Origin: Micropterus salmoides
Lineage: Eukaryota > Chordata > Actinopteri > Centrarchiformes > Centrarchidae
NCBI RefSeq assembly: GCF_014851395.1
Contig: NW_024040040.1
Coordinates: forward strand, 18,419,000 to 18,482,999
Direction: 5' to 3'
DNA: 64,000 nucleotides
Positions 54,906-64,000 of the stretch are shown here, piece by piece. The notes beneath the pieces were generated by a model that was not told the origin of the DNA, did not search any database, and was given only the letters and a program-made list of their open reading frames with translations. The position numbers were made by a program, and so were the translations under genes. Position 1 is the stretch's first letter. Each line of letters opens with the position of its first letter.

Positions 54906-55133
54906 GCATCAGATAGAGAGCTGCAGTGGGTGATTCGTCTCTCCATAGTGGTTGCAAGGCTTGTGGGAACATCCCTCACCTATCTGGAAGGTGGCATCTT
55001 GGTGTCCTGGATCCTGGGCTCAGACCTGACTTACACTATTATATTCCCCCAACTCATCTGCGCCAAGGTATCCAACGGCTATGGTGCAATCGCAGGCTAC
55101 CATGTCTTCCTTTGCGGTTTCACTCTTGTTTAA
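54906..55133 (+). CDS. slc5a7-like last exon, truncated (ASDRELQWVIRL...CGFTLV-stop)
   Basis: Acceptor CTGTAG. Reads through GSDLTYTIIFPQLICAKV and GYGAIAGYH, then TAA at 55131. The remnant SLLFNKGILPERWDVFK lies overlapping and downstream in another frame (to 55233), marking an internal deletion that also shifted frame. Confidence 0.85.
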   Translation, partial: ASDRELQWVIRLSIVVARLVGTSLTYLEGGILVSWILGSDLTYTIIFPQLICAKVSNGYGAIAGYHVFLCGFTLV

Positions 55134-55233
55134 CAAGGGGATCCTTCCTGAGAGGTGGGACGTGTTCAAGATGAAATTCCAGGAAGCACCGATGCCGGCA
55201 GAGAGGGCGGTAGTTATGAGACTGATGTGTTGA

Positions 55234-55468
55234 CGTGAAACATTTGCATCTGAATCAATGCTGGATACAAATTGTTTAAAAGTTTTAATTTCAGATGTCT
55301 CTCTTGACATTATCATTTGGTTATAGTGACAGACTTATTGTCATTGGTTATTGTGTTATTGTCATTATTAGGGAAGCAGATCATTTCTATAAAATAATTG
55401 CTATACCACCAGCCACCCCTAGTTCCAGTTGCCAGCTCCTTTGAGGGAGGCATGACCTTTCAAGAACT
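55234..55468. other. downstream flank of slc5a7-like gene
   Basis: No feature recognised. Confidence 0.3.
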
Positions 55469-56504
55469 GGGCCAGTATTTATCAAGCTTCTCAGATTTAC
55501 TCATGAGAACACTGCTAAGAATTGACTTAAGAGTAAAAAAATTCTTGGCTCAAAGCTGCACTTAAAAGGTAGTTATCAAGCATCATAGTCCTAATTTGAG
55601 TGAAGTGTAGGACTAAATCTTAGGTGTCAGTCTTAGAACTGATTCACGACACTTTGCTGTGCCGCAAACAGGATTTTGGATGACGATGTCGGCATGGACG
55701 GAAGAAGGAAATCTGATTTACTGAATTCTTTAAGAATATTCTCAGATAAATTCACATTGAATGGTGAAATTCCTAAGAGGAGTTTACATTCAACACACAT
55801 TTGACAATTAAGAATTTTTAAGAGAATACATTATATACATAGGCTGCGTACACACTGGAAATGAAAGATAAAAAAGTTGATCTTTACATGAGTGCCATCA
55901 ACTGCGCTTATTACTCCTGGGAAGCCGATGTGAATTATGTTTGCTTCTGTCAGATTACGCGAGGTGTTGTTGGGAAGTCAATGAAACGCGTGACAGTGTG
56001 TGGAGCTATAAGTACCAGAATTGTTTCCATGACAGTTCGGCTTATTGATGGTCAAAATCATCAGCATGCTGCATTTTTCCTGTGGCAAATAAACAAAGTG
56101 TCATCACCACCTTTAGTTTAGCGGAAAACGTATTGCTGCGTAAAGTCAGTAAGTGGTAAGATGACATCTCTCACCAACTCGCAGATAAAGATTATGCCTG
56201 CGCTGTCCGAACCCGTCTGACTAAGTGTGCGCCGTCTGAAATAATTCTGAAACATTCTTCCTCTCCTGAAATATACGTGCATGTCTCTGTCTCCACAGCA
56301 CCATCACAAGCCCCTACTGGCAACTCCTAACCACTTGAAAGACCTCTGGAGTTGTCTTAAATTACTGTGAGAGTAAGAGTGAGTCTTAGCTTTAAGAAAT
56401 GTGATAACTTGCTTTTATTCTTAAATTTAAATGTAGTAAATTTCATGAATTCTCAGGACTTAGGACTAAAATGGCACTTTGAGAAGTCTGATAAATACCG
56501 GCCC
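55469..56504. mobile_element. MITE with GGGCC(A/G)GTATTTATCA ends (Harbinger-like)
   Basis: Left end GGGCCAGTATTTATCAAGCT and right end its near complement (GGGCCGGTATTTATCAGACT inverted). Similarity continues into TCTCA(G/A)A and TAGTCCTAA-type blocks. About 1036 bp. No transposase recognised. GGGCC + TATTTATCA ends are familiar from PIF/Harbinger non-autonomous elements; a 3-bp duplication was not clear. Confidence 0.6.
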
Positions 56505-59500
56505 TGTTGGCTACAAGGATGGATCATTGCCTTCTCTCTCAAATGAGAGGTTTCACAGAGGGCTCAACAGTCACATTTTCACTGAGAAAAAGTTTCCATT
56601 TTTAAATTAAATGTATTAAATTGTAAATAGTCCTATCATGATCCTTTACAAAAAAACTGTTAGAAACTCACTGCTTCTATCCACTAGTGCTTAAGTCATG
56701 TCAGGGGGTAGTTTATGCACAAAAAGTAAAAAAGGACATAATTTAGAAGAAAATATCCTAATACCTGTGTGGGTCATTTGCTTTATCATGGTCTTAAAAC
56801 CGGTCTTGAGTACTACAACACTAATGTGTAGTTATCAGAACTCACCAAGATAACATTATGCAGTTTAAAAATAAACTTCTTTATTGTTATACATAGTACT
56901 TTGAACAAAATTACAGCTGATTGCTGTGTCTTGTGGTGGATTTGAGGCTTCTAAACACTTAAGTTGCCAACAGGGGAGTTGTAGAGTGCCCTCTAGTGGA
57001 CAAACTATGCAATGACAACACTCATCATACGATTGAAGGATCTGGCTTCCATTTCTGTTTTTTATTGTCAGTTGTTTAATTTGTTATAAACACCAATAGT
57101 GATTTATCTACAAGTAGCTCATAACATCAGTCGGGCACTGGTATTCATAGTCTGGGTTATTTCTTCACTTGATATTATGTCTTCCATATTATACTAGCAT
57201 CTGTTTGGCAAAGTTAATGGGACAACAATTTACCAACCCTGTCACTGTGCTGTAATAGGTTTGCTTTATTTAACAGTTTGTTTAGCGGAGAGATTTGTTT
57301 CTCCGTCTTCATACAATTCAGGGTTAGAATGAGATGCATATTTTCCTTGTCTAGCACTAGTATCTGTTGATGTCTGCCAGTGAGGTGTCACATTCTATTT
57401 TTTTTTCACAAGCTGCGTATGAAATGATCTGCCACCTTAGGAAGGCTTTAAGCAGGTGTTGACACATCTGGTGTGCTGCTAATATCAAAGAAAGTGTCGA
57501 TTTAATTGGAGATATAAAAGTGTATTACCATAATAATGGACCAATATGGCAGGTGTGATGAGGTACAATAGCATGGTGGGGGGGTATGTAAGTGGACAGG
57601 GCAATGGTCGGAAAGTGTACGTTGTTGGAATTTGTGATAGGATTAGAAAGATTTGCAGTGACACAGGATTAACAATTGCGGGTCATCCCAATTTAAGCCA
57701 TACATATTATCTAGGACTACTTAAATTCCAAATAATGTTCATACTACAGACATACTGTACCTGCCTTTGGTGTCAGATTTTACTGTACTGTTTTGCTGTG
57801 CATCTACTTCTGTCTTCCTAACTGGAGTGGTAATCTGGTCCATCCAGTCTGTTTCCCTTTCAGTGTTCACTGGCCCTAGTGTTCACATAACCTCCAAAGC
57901 AAAGGATTTCCAATGCACAAAAACTATGCTTTATAAGATGATGCATGCCCTTAATTTTCCAACTTAAGGAACATTAGGCATAATCATGTATTAAGTACTA
58001 TGGTAAGTATAGGACAAGACTGACTGGGCTTCTTACCATTGTTTCTTTCATATGTGGCTTCCTGTCACACTGATTTCCTCTGGTGGTGAGATTTATGGAT
58101 AGGACTGATTAGTAGTAGTAGTAGTAAGATGTGGTAACCACCTTACGTATAGTATGTCAAGTAGGCCTATGCTGTATGGTTTCTCAGCCGCCATCCCCTT
58201 TGTTAAAATTTTAAAACTTTCCTTGCCTTTGTGGATGTCAAATGGGGATGGAGGAGTTCAGTTTTGAGATTCTGTCATGTAAAAAAAAAAAATTGCTTTA
58301 ATTTCAGTTGGTACCACTGGTCATATTTTAGGCCTTTGTCGCACTGCAGTTTGGGAGCCTTGTGATGGTGTTTCCATGTCCTTTTCATTAAATATTTTTA
58401 ATAATGTTAAAAAGAACAAAACTTGCACAGTATACACAACGCATACGCAATTTAATTAGCACACATTGTTCAACAACATCAGGTTTCCTCCAATGTCAGT
58501 GCATTTCATAGGTCAGCGAGACAACTGGTAAAATTCAAAACCAAGAAAATGTAAGAGTAAAAGTGCTTAGTCGACTTCTGCCGTCATCAAGCAGTGATTC
58601 TTAAAAAAAGAACACACGCGCACACACACACACAAATAATACATACGCCATTGCATCGGTCAGGTGAATAACTGGTGAAAATGCTGTGCTCCTTAGCTGG
58701 AAGACACAAAGTTTGCGTAAGGCACCAAGACATGGAGGGAGGGAGTAGCTCAGCAATGGCAGGGTGGATTTTCTCTTTCTGTAGAGAATGGGAACTACCC
58801 GATACTGATATGAGAATGTGAGTAACATTTTTGTTTAGGGGGCAGAAAACAAAATAAGGTTTATCACATGTACATCACATTTCAGTAGCTCGAATTACTT
58901 CCGAAAGAAAAATAAAATAAAAAATATCAACACAGATAGAACAAGAAATGTCTCTATACAAAAAGTGTTTCTAAAATTAAGAGCAATTAGAAATAGGGGA
59001 TAAGCACACATTCAAAGAAAATACTTATTTGCATTACAAAACAAGCAAATTTGGTTAAAAGCTTTTTTCAACAGACATTTATAAATTGAAGTAATGCAGA
59101 CACAGGAGTAGTATACTTGCTGCAATCAATGTGAACAGAGACACTTAGCTAGCATGCACGTAGGATTTTTATTTTTTTTTACCATCCACTGCAAAACCAC
59201 AGAACTAAAAAAAAAAAAAAAAAAAGACATGAATGGTGAAGGTGGCAACCTCTTAAATGCATTCACAACATGTGACTAAATCATTTCATTATTTAAACTT
59301 TTGAGCTAGTCTACGCCATACCATTCCAGCAGTGTGACTTAGTCAACACATCAATTTCAATACAGCATTCAAACAACAACTAGATAAATGAGACTTTAGA
59401 GATAAACTGCGTGGCTTCATTACAGTAAGTAAATCTATATGCACACAGTTTACCAGATATTTACCAAATTAAGGCAGTACTATCACTATTGAAACTGTAG

Positions 59501-60296
59501 TGTGAACACATCAAGTTACAAAGTGTAAGTTGGTTAGAGCTTTCACCGGCTTTACGCGTGGAAATAAGCTAATTCAGGTGAGGACCACTGAGCCTGTGAA
59601 AACAGCTGTATGGAGTCCTGTATGGGGAGCTTTTGAAACAATAGCCCTGATGATGTCATAGTGATGTCATTTGGGTGAGCCATTTCCTCTTGGGCTCAGG
59701 CTTTGACTGAAAGCCTGCGTTACAGACTGGGAGTGTGTTTTTTTTATTTTTATTGTTGCGTATTTAGCCTTGAATGTTTGTTATAGGGAACTACTTTGAT
59801 TTAAATCAAAGTTTTCAGGTTTACAGCAACTTTACATTCCAGAACACTAAATCCAATTTACAACAGTTTCACAGCATTACATTTATCAGGCAGTATTCCA
59901 ATTATTTAAATTTTCAGTTTGTTGGATCTCTTATTTTAAAGAAGAAACTCCTCAAAAGTCATTTCACCTAAGTGTCATATCACAGCTTAAAAAAAAAGGA
60001 AGAAGAAGAAAAGAACCATGTCCAGGTTGATCAGCAGAACCCAAACTTAGAGCATCATTAGACTATCTTAAGGCTGTGTAAATAGAGTACCATTACCTGT
60101 ACAAGAATGTTTTAATAGACATTGGATAATAAAAAAAACACAAACTGATCAGCAGTACAAAAGCTTGTACTGGGAGGCTTTGTGAACGTCATGAGTGAGA
60201 TTCGAGAACACCTTCAGTCATGCTGTCTCTCTGCCCTCCCCATGTTGCATTCATCTGTACGTCAGTGCAGGTCATGCTCTCATTTCATAACCACAT

Positions 60297-60300
<4 letters not shown>
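56505..60300. other. intergenic and probable 3' UTR of the minus-strand OSBP-related gene
   Basis: No coding frame supported. Small (AGT)n at 58111-58126 and CA-rich tract near 58613-58635. AT-rich sequence between 58900 and 60390 would be the 3' UTR of the minus-strand gene, which is inference. Confidence 0.35.

Positions 60301-60343
<43 letters not shown>
60301..60343. repeat. (CA)n microsatellite
   Basis: GCGCGCGC followed by a pure CA run; lies just beyond the stop codon of the OSBP-related gene on its 3' UTR side. Confidence 0.95.
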
Positions 60344-60346
<3 letters not shown>

Positions 60347-60392
60347 CTGAATCTACATCCAAGATAGAGACAAAGAAGAATCCTAGAAGAAA

Positions 60393-60449
60393 CTAGGATT
60401 TGAATGCAGAGTTTTTCCAAAGTGGTTTGTGATAGACCCAACCTTCACC
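60393..60449 (-). CDS. OSBP-related last coding exon (GEGWVYHKPLWKNSAFKS-stop)
   Basis: Minus-strand acceptor CCCCCAG. Eighteen codons and TAG. Too short to stand out as an ORF; found by matching the conserved GWVYHKPLWK ending. Confidence 0.83.
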   Translation of the reverse strand, partial: GEGWVYHKPLWKNSAFKS

Positions 60450-61816
60450 CTGGGGGAGAAGAAGAGACTAGTGTCAGAACATTACTTATGACTAAAGTAC
60501 AAAGAGTACTGGGACTGGGAGTTGTTGCAAAGCAAATGCAGTAACATGCACAGTACAAGAGTTACAATATATTTTAATAAAAATATCAAAACAAAAACAC
60601 CGTCAGTAGCATTGTGTTTTTTTTCTTTGCATGACTGATAAAACCCAACGTGACATCTGTCGGCAAACACAACGGAGACGGGGTCAGCAGCGTTTTAAAA
60701 CTTCTCTGCTCTAAGCCCTGGACATACTTGCTTTTAACTACGCGTTTGAGTACTCAAGATGGCTGCCACGTGTATCCTGCGTTCTTCTGAGTGTAGGTTG
60801 TGCACATCTCCAGAAATAAATGTTACATGTCCGCGAGATGCAATTCAGCACATGAACATAGGCAGTGTGTTGATCTGACCACCAGTTCAGCAGCAGTCTA
60901 CTGTTCCACACACCAGCCCAGGTGGTGGCGGTATGCAATTGGTTTGCCAACCGCCATTAAACGCAAATGAAGAAGGTCAGCAGCTGACTACAAAAACCAA
61001 AAAAAATAAAAAATATAGGAGATTTATGGCGCAATGTTTACAATAAAACTCCTGTAGCAAAAGTGACAGTGTTTATCACCCGTCAAATCTTGAAATTACC
61101 CAGATTCTGAAGACATTTAAAATAGTTTAGTGCAATGTAAGAACACTGAAATAGAGAAGCTGTAGCAGGAGCCAGAATTAATGCTCAAGGTGATTTAAAA
61201 TGTATTCAGTCAGCGCGGCGGTGCTTTTTGTTTGTCCCGAACGCGCTTCTACATTACTGTCTTCTGCTGCAGCTTCCTGTTTGGAATGTGCCCTGGCCTG
61301 ATCATTTTCAGGTCAGGGCACATGTAAAAATGCTGTCTACGGTTTCAACAGAAAAATGAATCATTGTTGTGATGAACTGTGGCCACCCCGCTCACCTCTC
61401 TGTCAAAGTATCTGGTCCTCCAAGCGGTTTCGGTCTCAGCACGGTGCCTCTCCTCTGTCCTCTGCCTCTCCTCGAGAAGCCTCTTGTGCTCCGTGGCTTT
61501 TTCGATATCCTTCTCCCGCAAGGACTCTGTCACATGCTGCCACAGGCGCCTGAAATGCAGTGAAATGAATAAGCAACTTCTAACTGGGGCTGGATTTGGA
61601 TTTGTACGCCCGCTCCACAGCCATCATTCTGACCTGGATTCAGTTGGTCCCTGCTTCTCAATCGGCCGAACGCACTTCTTCGTGACAGGCAGCTTGGTGA
61701 CGTCGACCATCCTCGTCTCTCCGCTGGTGTAGCTGAACTCCAAAACACCGTTCCACTCGCCCTGCACGCGACACACCACCGCATTGGTGGGGTTGTGCTT
61801 CACCTCTGCTGTTACC
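60393..61816 (-). CDS. OSBP-related lipid-transfer protein, OSBPL10/11-type C-terminus (three exons)
   Basis: OSBP-related proteins move sterols and phosphoinositides between membranes through the C-terminal ORD domain. Three minus-strand exons join in frame: 61816-61634, 61549-61396, 60449-60393. They encode VKHNPTNAVVCRVQGEWNG, DVTKLPVTKK, ESRRLWQHVTESLREKDIEK, LLEERQRTEERHRAETETAW, then GEGWVYHKPLWK and a stop six residues later. The LEERQRTEERHR block and short GWVYHKPLWK end fit my recollection of the ORP10/ORP11 group rather than ORP5/ORP8, which end in a membrane anchor. The rest of the gene lies beyond the window or beyond the LINE. Paralog assignment is not firm. Confidence 0.8.
60530..60710. 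repeat. diverged fragment related to the 37722-38347 MITE
   Basis: CACAGTACA, ATATTTTAATAAAAAT, ACACCGTCAGTAGCA and CGGGGTCAGCAGCGTTTT parallel 38112-38263 in order. It lies in the last intron of the OSBP-related gene. Confidence 0.65.
61396..61549 (-). CDS. OSBP-related exon (RRLWQHVTESLREKD...RYFDRE)
   Basis: Minus-strand acceptor TTTCAG, donor GTGAGC; phase 2 in, 0 out. Charged helical region. Confidence 0.87.
61634..61816 (-). CDS. OSBP-related exon (VTAEVKHNPTNAV...GPTES)
   Basis: Minus-strand acceptor AATGTAG, donor GTCAGA; phase 2/2. Contains GEWNGVLEFSYTSGETRMVD. Confidence 0.85.
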
Positions 61817-62044
61817 CTACATTTAGGCAGGACAATGTAATGAATGCAAGGACAACGTACTGATTATATATGTTATTTTAAGAAGCTGATTGAGGGAAAT
61901 TGTTTTTTTGTGAAAAATATTCATGTCAATTTTGTAATATGACTTTCATAAACATGAGAAAAAAAAAAAAAAAAAATTCTATATTCTTAAACATTTTGAG
62001 TTTGTAAAATTTTGTTTTATTCCCGAATTTCTGGTGAAGTACTA

Positions 62045-62300
62045 CAACACTACGGGTGGGAATCACAGGGTACCTCGCAATACGATACATGGCTCACAAT
62101 ACCAGCAAATCTGCGATAATCAATATATTGCTAGACAATCCTATAACGATGCATCACAATATCTAACTATGAATATGAAATGCCTGTGAAAAGTGCAGGT
62201 TCTTTCTTTTTCACTGTCCAAAGTCCAAACTGTTAGAAAACAGCACAATTCTTATAAGTTTTTCCCTCTGTAAATTTAAATTACAAAAGTATAGTCGGGT
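62045..62300. repeat. fish dispersed repeat (GGGTGGGAATCACAGGGTACC, CGATAATCAATATATTG)
   Basis: Resembles a common fish repeat with recurring cATAC/CGATA motifs. Boundary with the LINE is not clear. Confidence 0.4.
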
Positions 62301-62439
62301 AGCCCCTCTCTCAGGTCTGTTACTGCTACTCCAACACAACACTCGGCAGCTCACACACTCCATCCTCAGTCCGCACGCAGTGTTGAAGCAGATTCTGCTC
62401 AGTCCTGCTCTGGATCCCCACAACCAGCATCTCCTCGTC

Positions 62440-62945
62440 CTCTTTTCTCCCCAACCACACTAATAATTGGTGACTCCATAACCAGAAACCTCCGTTTCTT
62501 TAACGCTACCACTCAATGCTTCCCCGGTGCCACCATGGCTGACATTTTAAAAAAAACTCCAGGAGCTGATGCCGTCGCTCCCGTCCTCCATCACAAGAGT
62601 GATAGTCCATGTCGGAACAAATGACACAGCTCTTCGGCAGCCTGAGATGACAAAATCAGATTTTAACCGTCTTTTTAACTTTTTAAAGCAGTGTGGAAAG
62701 TCCGTTTTTATCTCTGGTCCCATTCCCACAGTTGGTCGCGGTGCTGGCCGCTTCAGTAGACTCCTTGGCCTCCACAACTGGCTCCAGTCCGCCTGCAGGG
62801 CTCACTGTGTGTGATAATTTTAATATTTTCTGGCAAAGAATGTCTCTTTTTAAGACAGACGGACTTCACCCAAACAAACGGGGCTCAGAAATGTTAGCTG
62901 CGCACATACAGCATGTGGTGCGGTCCACACATGATTTACGTGAAT
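62440..62945 (+). pseudogene. LINE ORF1 esterase-like (SGNH) domain, broken
   Basis: LIIGDSITRNLRFFNATTQC carries the G-D-S block; SSITRVIVHVGTNDT the N-D block; FKTDGLHPNKRGSEMLAAHI the D-x-x-H block. The frame shifts in the A-run near 62548-62555, and a small deletion near 62808-62815 breaks it again before DNFNIFWQRM. Stop at 62945. These domains occur in ORF1 of CR1/L2-type LINEs. Confidence 0.8.
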
Positions 62946-63115
62946 GACTAATCATTCATGCAGCACACCTGGACACACCACCGCTCACTGAACACATCTC
63001 TGCCTCACTGCCACAAACAACTGTCTCCACCTGCTGGCATGTAAAGCCGTCTGCTCCCAGCGCTGTTCCACAGACTTCTATTCCTGTCATCATTACGCAT
63101 AGACCAGTAAACTGA

Positions 63116-64000
63116 AATGTGCACATCCCACACAGAAATAATAGTAATCTCTTAAGGATTAGGACAACTGCACCAACTCCAGCACCCAGAACAAACTCAT
63201 TTAAAATGGCTCTCTTCAATGTGAGATCACTGTCAAGTAAGACTTTTATCTTAAATGATTTTATCTTGTCTGCAAATCTAGATTTTATGTTTTTAACTGA
63301 ATCCTGGTTGCAAATGAATGACTATAGCCAGCTAGCTGAACTGTGTCCGCCTCAATATGATTGTTTTAGTCAACCGAGGGTCAGTGGTCGTGGTGGTGGG
63401 CTAGTGAGCGTGTATAGGAAAAATTTTAAATGTCATCAAGTACGCTGTGATGAATTTAACTCCTTTGAAGTTCTCACTCTTAAACTTGGAGGGCTGCAAC
63501 CTATCATATTTGTTATAATTTATCGCCCCCCAAAACCGCCTGGAGGATTTTTATCAGAACTTCCTGAATTTTTATCTACTCTGGTTTTAAATTATGACAG
63601 AATTGTTCTTTGTGGCGATTTTAATATTCATGTTGATGACCCCAACAATGTTAATGCAACTAACTTTTTAAATATGGCCACTTCTTTTAACTTCAAACAA
63701 CATGTCAAAGGGCAAACACATAACCGTGGTCATACACTGGACTTGGTTTTTACCCTGGGTGTCAGCATTTCCTCTGTGGAATTAGTGGACATGACCATAT
63801 CTGACCACAGATGTATTGTTTTTAGCTGCGATTTGCCTGTTACTCATGCCGCCTCACCAAGCTCCGTGTGTTCTCGCATCTTTAATGAACAAAGTGTTTC
63901 AAAGTTTTACGCATTCTTTCAGAGCCAAAGCCAACACCTGTCTGATTCCAACACCAACAATCTGGTCGATCACTTCAATCATATCTGCTTGTCGTCACTA
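63116..64000 (+). CDS. LINE ORF2, AP-like endonuclease domain, open to the window end
   Basis: Open from 63116 with first ATG at 63206. Endonuclease motifs in order: MALFNVRSLSSKTF (N), FMFLTESWLQ (E), IYRPPKPPGG, RIVLCGDFNIHVDDP (G-D-F-N), THNRGHTLDLVF and MTISDHRCIVF (S-D-H). No stop over 295 codons, so this copy's endonuclease is intact as far as seen. The reverse transcriptase lies beyond the window. Confidence 0.88.

Larger units (their letters stand above)
46215..55233 (+). pseudogene. high-affinity choline transporter (SLC5A7/CHT1)-like gene, N-terminus missing, C-terminus deleted and frameshifted
   Basis: CHT1 is a sodium-dependent choline symporter of cholinergic terminals (SLC5 fold, 13 membrane helices). 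Seven exons with GT-AG borders follow the family exon order: 46215-46328, 46543-46698, 46805-46953, 47055-47198, 54337-54466, 54553-54767, 54906-55133. Diagnostic blocks are ATWVGG, GGLFFAKPMR, GGLYSVAYTHVIQL, RTLSSSSAS, STDWNSTSYG, GAVAAAVMSSADS and DLTYTIIFPQL. Against recalled human CHT1, a helix near VAASTDWN is ~8 residues short. The last exon stops at 55131-55133, about 50 residues before the tail, and the tail LFNKGILPERWDVFK reappears in another frame up to TGA at 55231. No first exon is visible. All other exons are open, so decay is recent, or it encodes a shortened paralog. Confidence 0.8.
62320..64000 (+). mobile_element. L2-like LINE, 5' part, running off the window
   Basis: An esterase-like ORF1 end is followed by an ORF2 apurinic endonuclease domain, the order seen in fish L2/CR1-group elements. 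The 3' part (reverse transcriptase and tail) lies outside the window. The 5' boundary is approximate. Confidence 0.8.

Noticed and set aside
57546..57967. Two plus-strand frames of 91 and 66 residues
   Set aside because: No similarity recognised; ordinary chance openness in intergenic DNA.
60393..61816. Assignment to OSBPL5 or OSBPL8
   Set aside because: Those end with a long tail and membrane anchor, whereas this gene stops soon after GWVYHKPLWK.

Overview
The window looks like nuclear DNA of a percomorph-type teleost fish. Evidence: vertebrate GT-AG multi-exon genes, dense fish-type transposons (Tc1/mariner, DIRS, L2-like LINE, many MITEs), CA/TA microsatellites, and fish-like unc80, choline-transporter-like and OSBP-related exons. 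No bacterial genes, CRISPR arrays, rRNAs or tRNAs were seen.

Layout. Positions 1-2083 are intron holding a ~1.9 kb long-inverted-repeat element. 2084-40860 (+) carries the 3' ~80% of unc80, the NALCN-complex scaffold. I resolve 51 exons plus one candidate 15-nt microexon. The 51 exons sum to 7794 nt, exactly 2598 codons including the stop, and the frame closes only if a 43-nt exon at 32041-32083 is included. A Tc1 transposon (16305-17941), several MITEs and LTR-like debris sit in its introns. 40861-46214 is the 3' UTR and a repeat-rich intergenic region. 46215-55233 (+) is a high-affinity choline transporter (slc5a7)-like gene whose first exon is not visible, whose last exon is deleted and frameshifted, and whose central intron contains a ~5.0 kb DIRS retrotransposon on the minus strand, joined to a ~480 bp deleted DIRS copy. 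55469-56504 is a MITE with a Harbinger-like terminus. 60393-61816 (-) holds the last three coding exons of an OSBP-related protein of OSBPL10/11 type. From about 62320 to the window end is a 5' part of an L2-like LINE with a broken esterase-like ORF1 and an open endonuclease ORF2.

The three host genes are not an operon. unc80 (neuronal sodium-leak channel assembly), the choline-transporter-like gene and the lipid-transfer-protein gene are independent neighbours. The most unusual points are the frame-deciding 43-nt unc80 exon, the DIRS pair with its internal complementary region, and the eroded choline-transporter-like gene. Family identities rest on recalled protein sequences; no database search was run.
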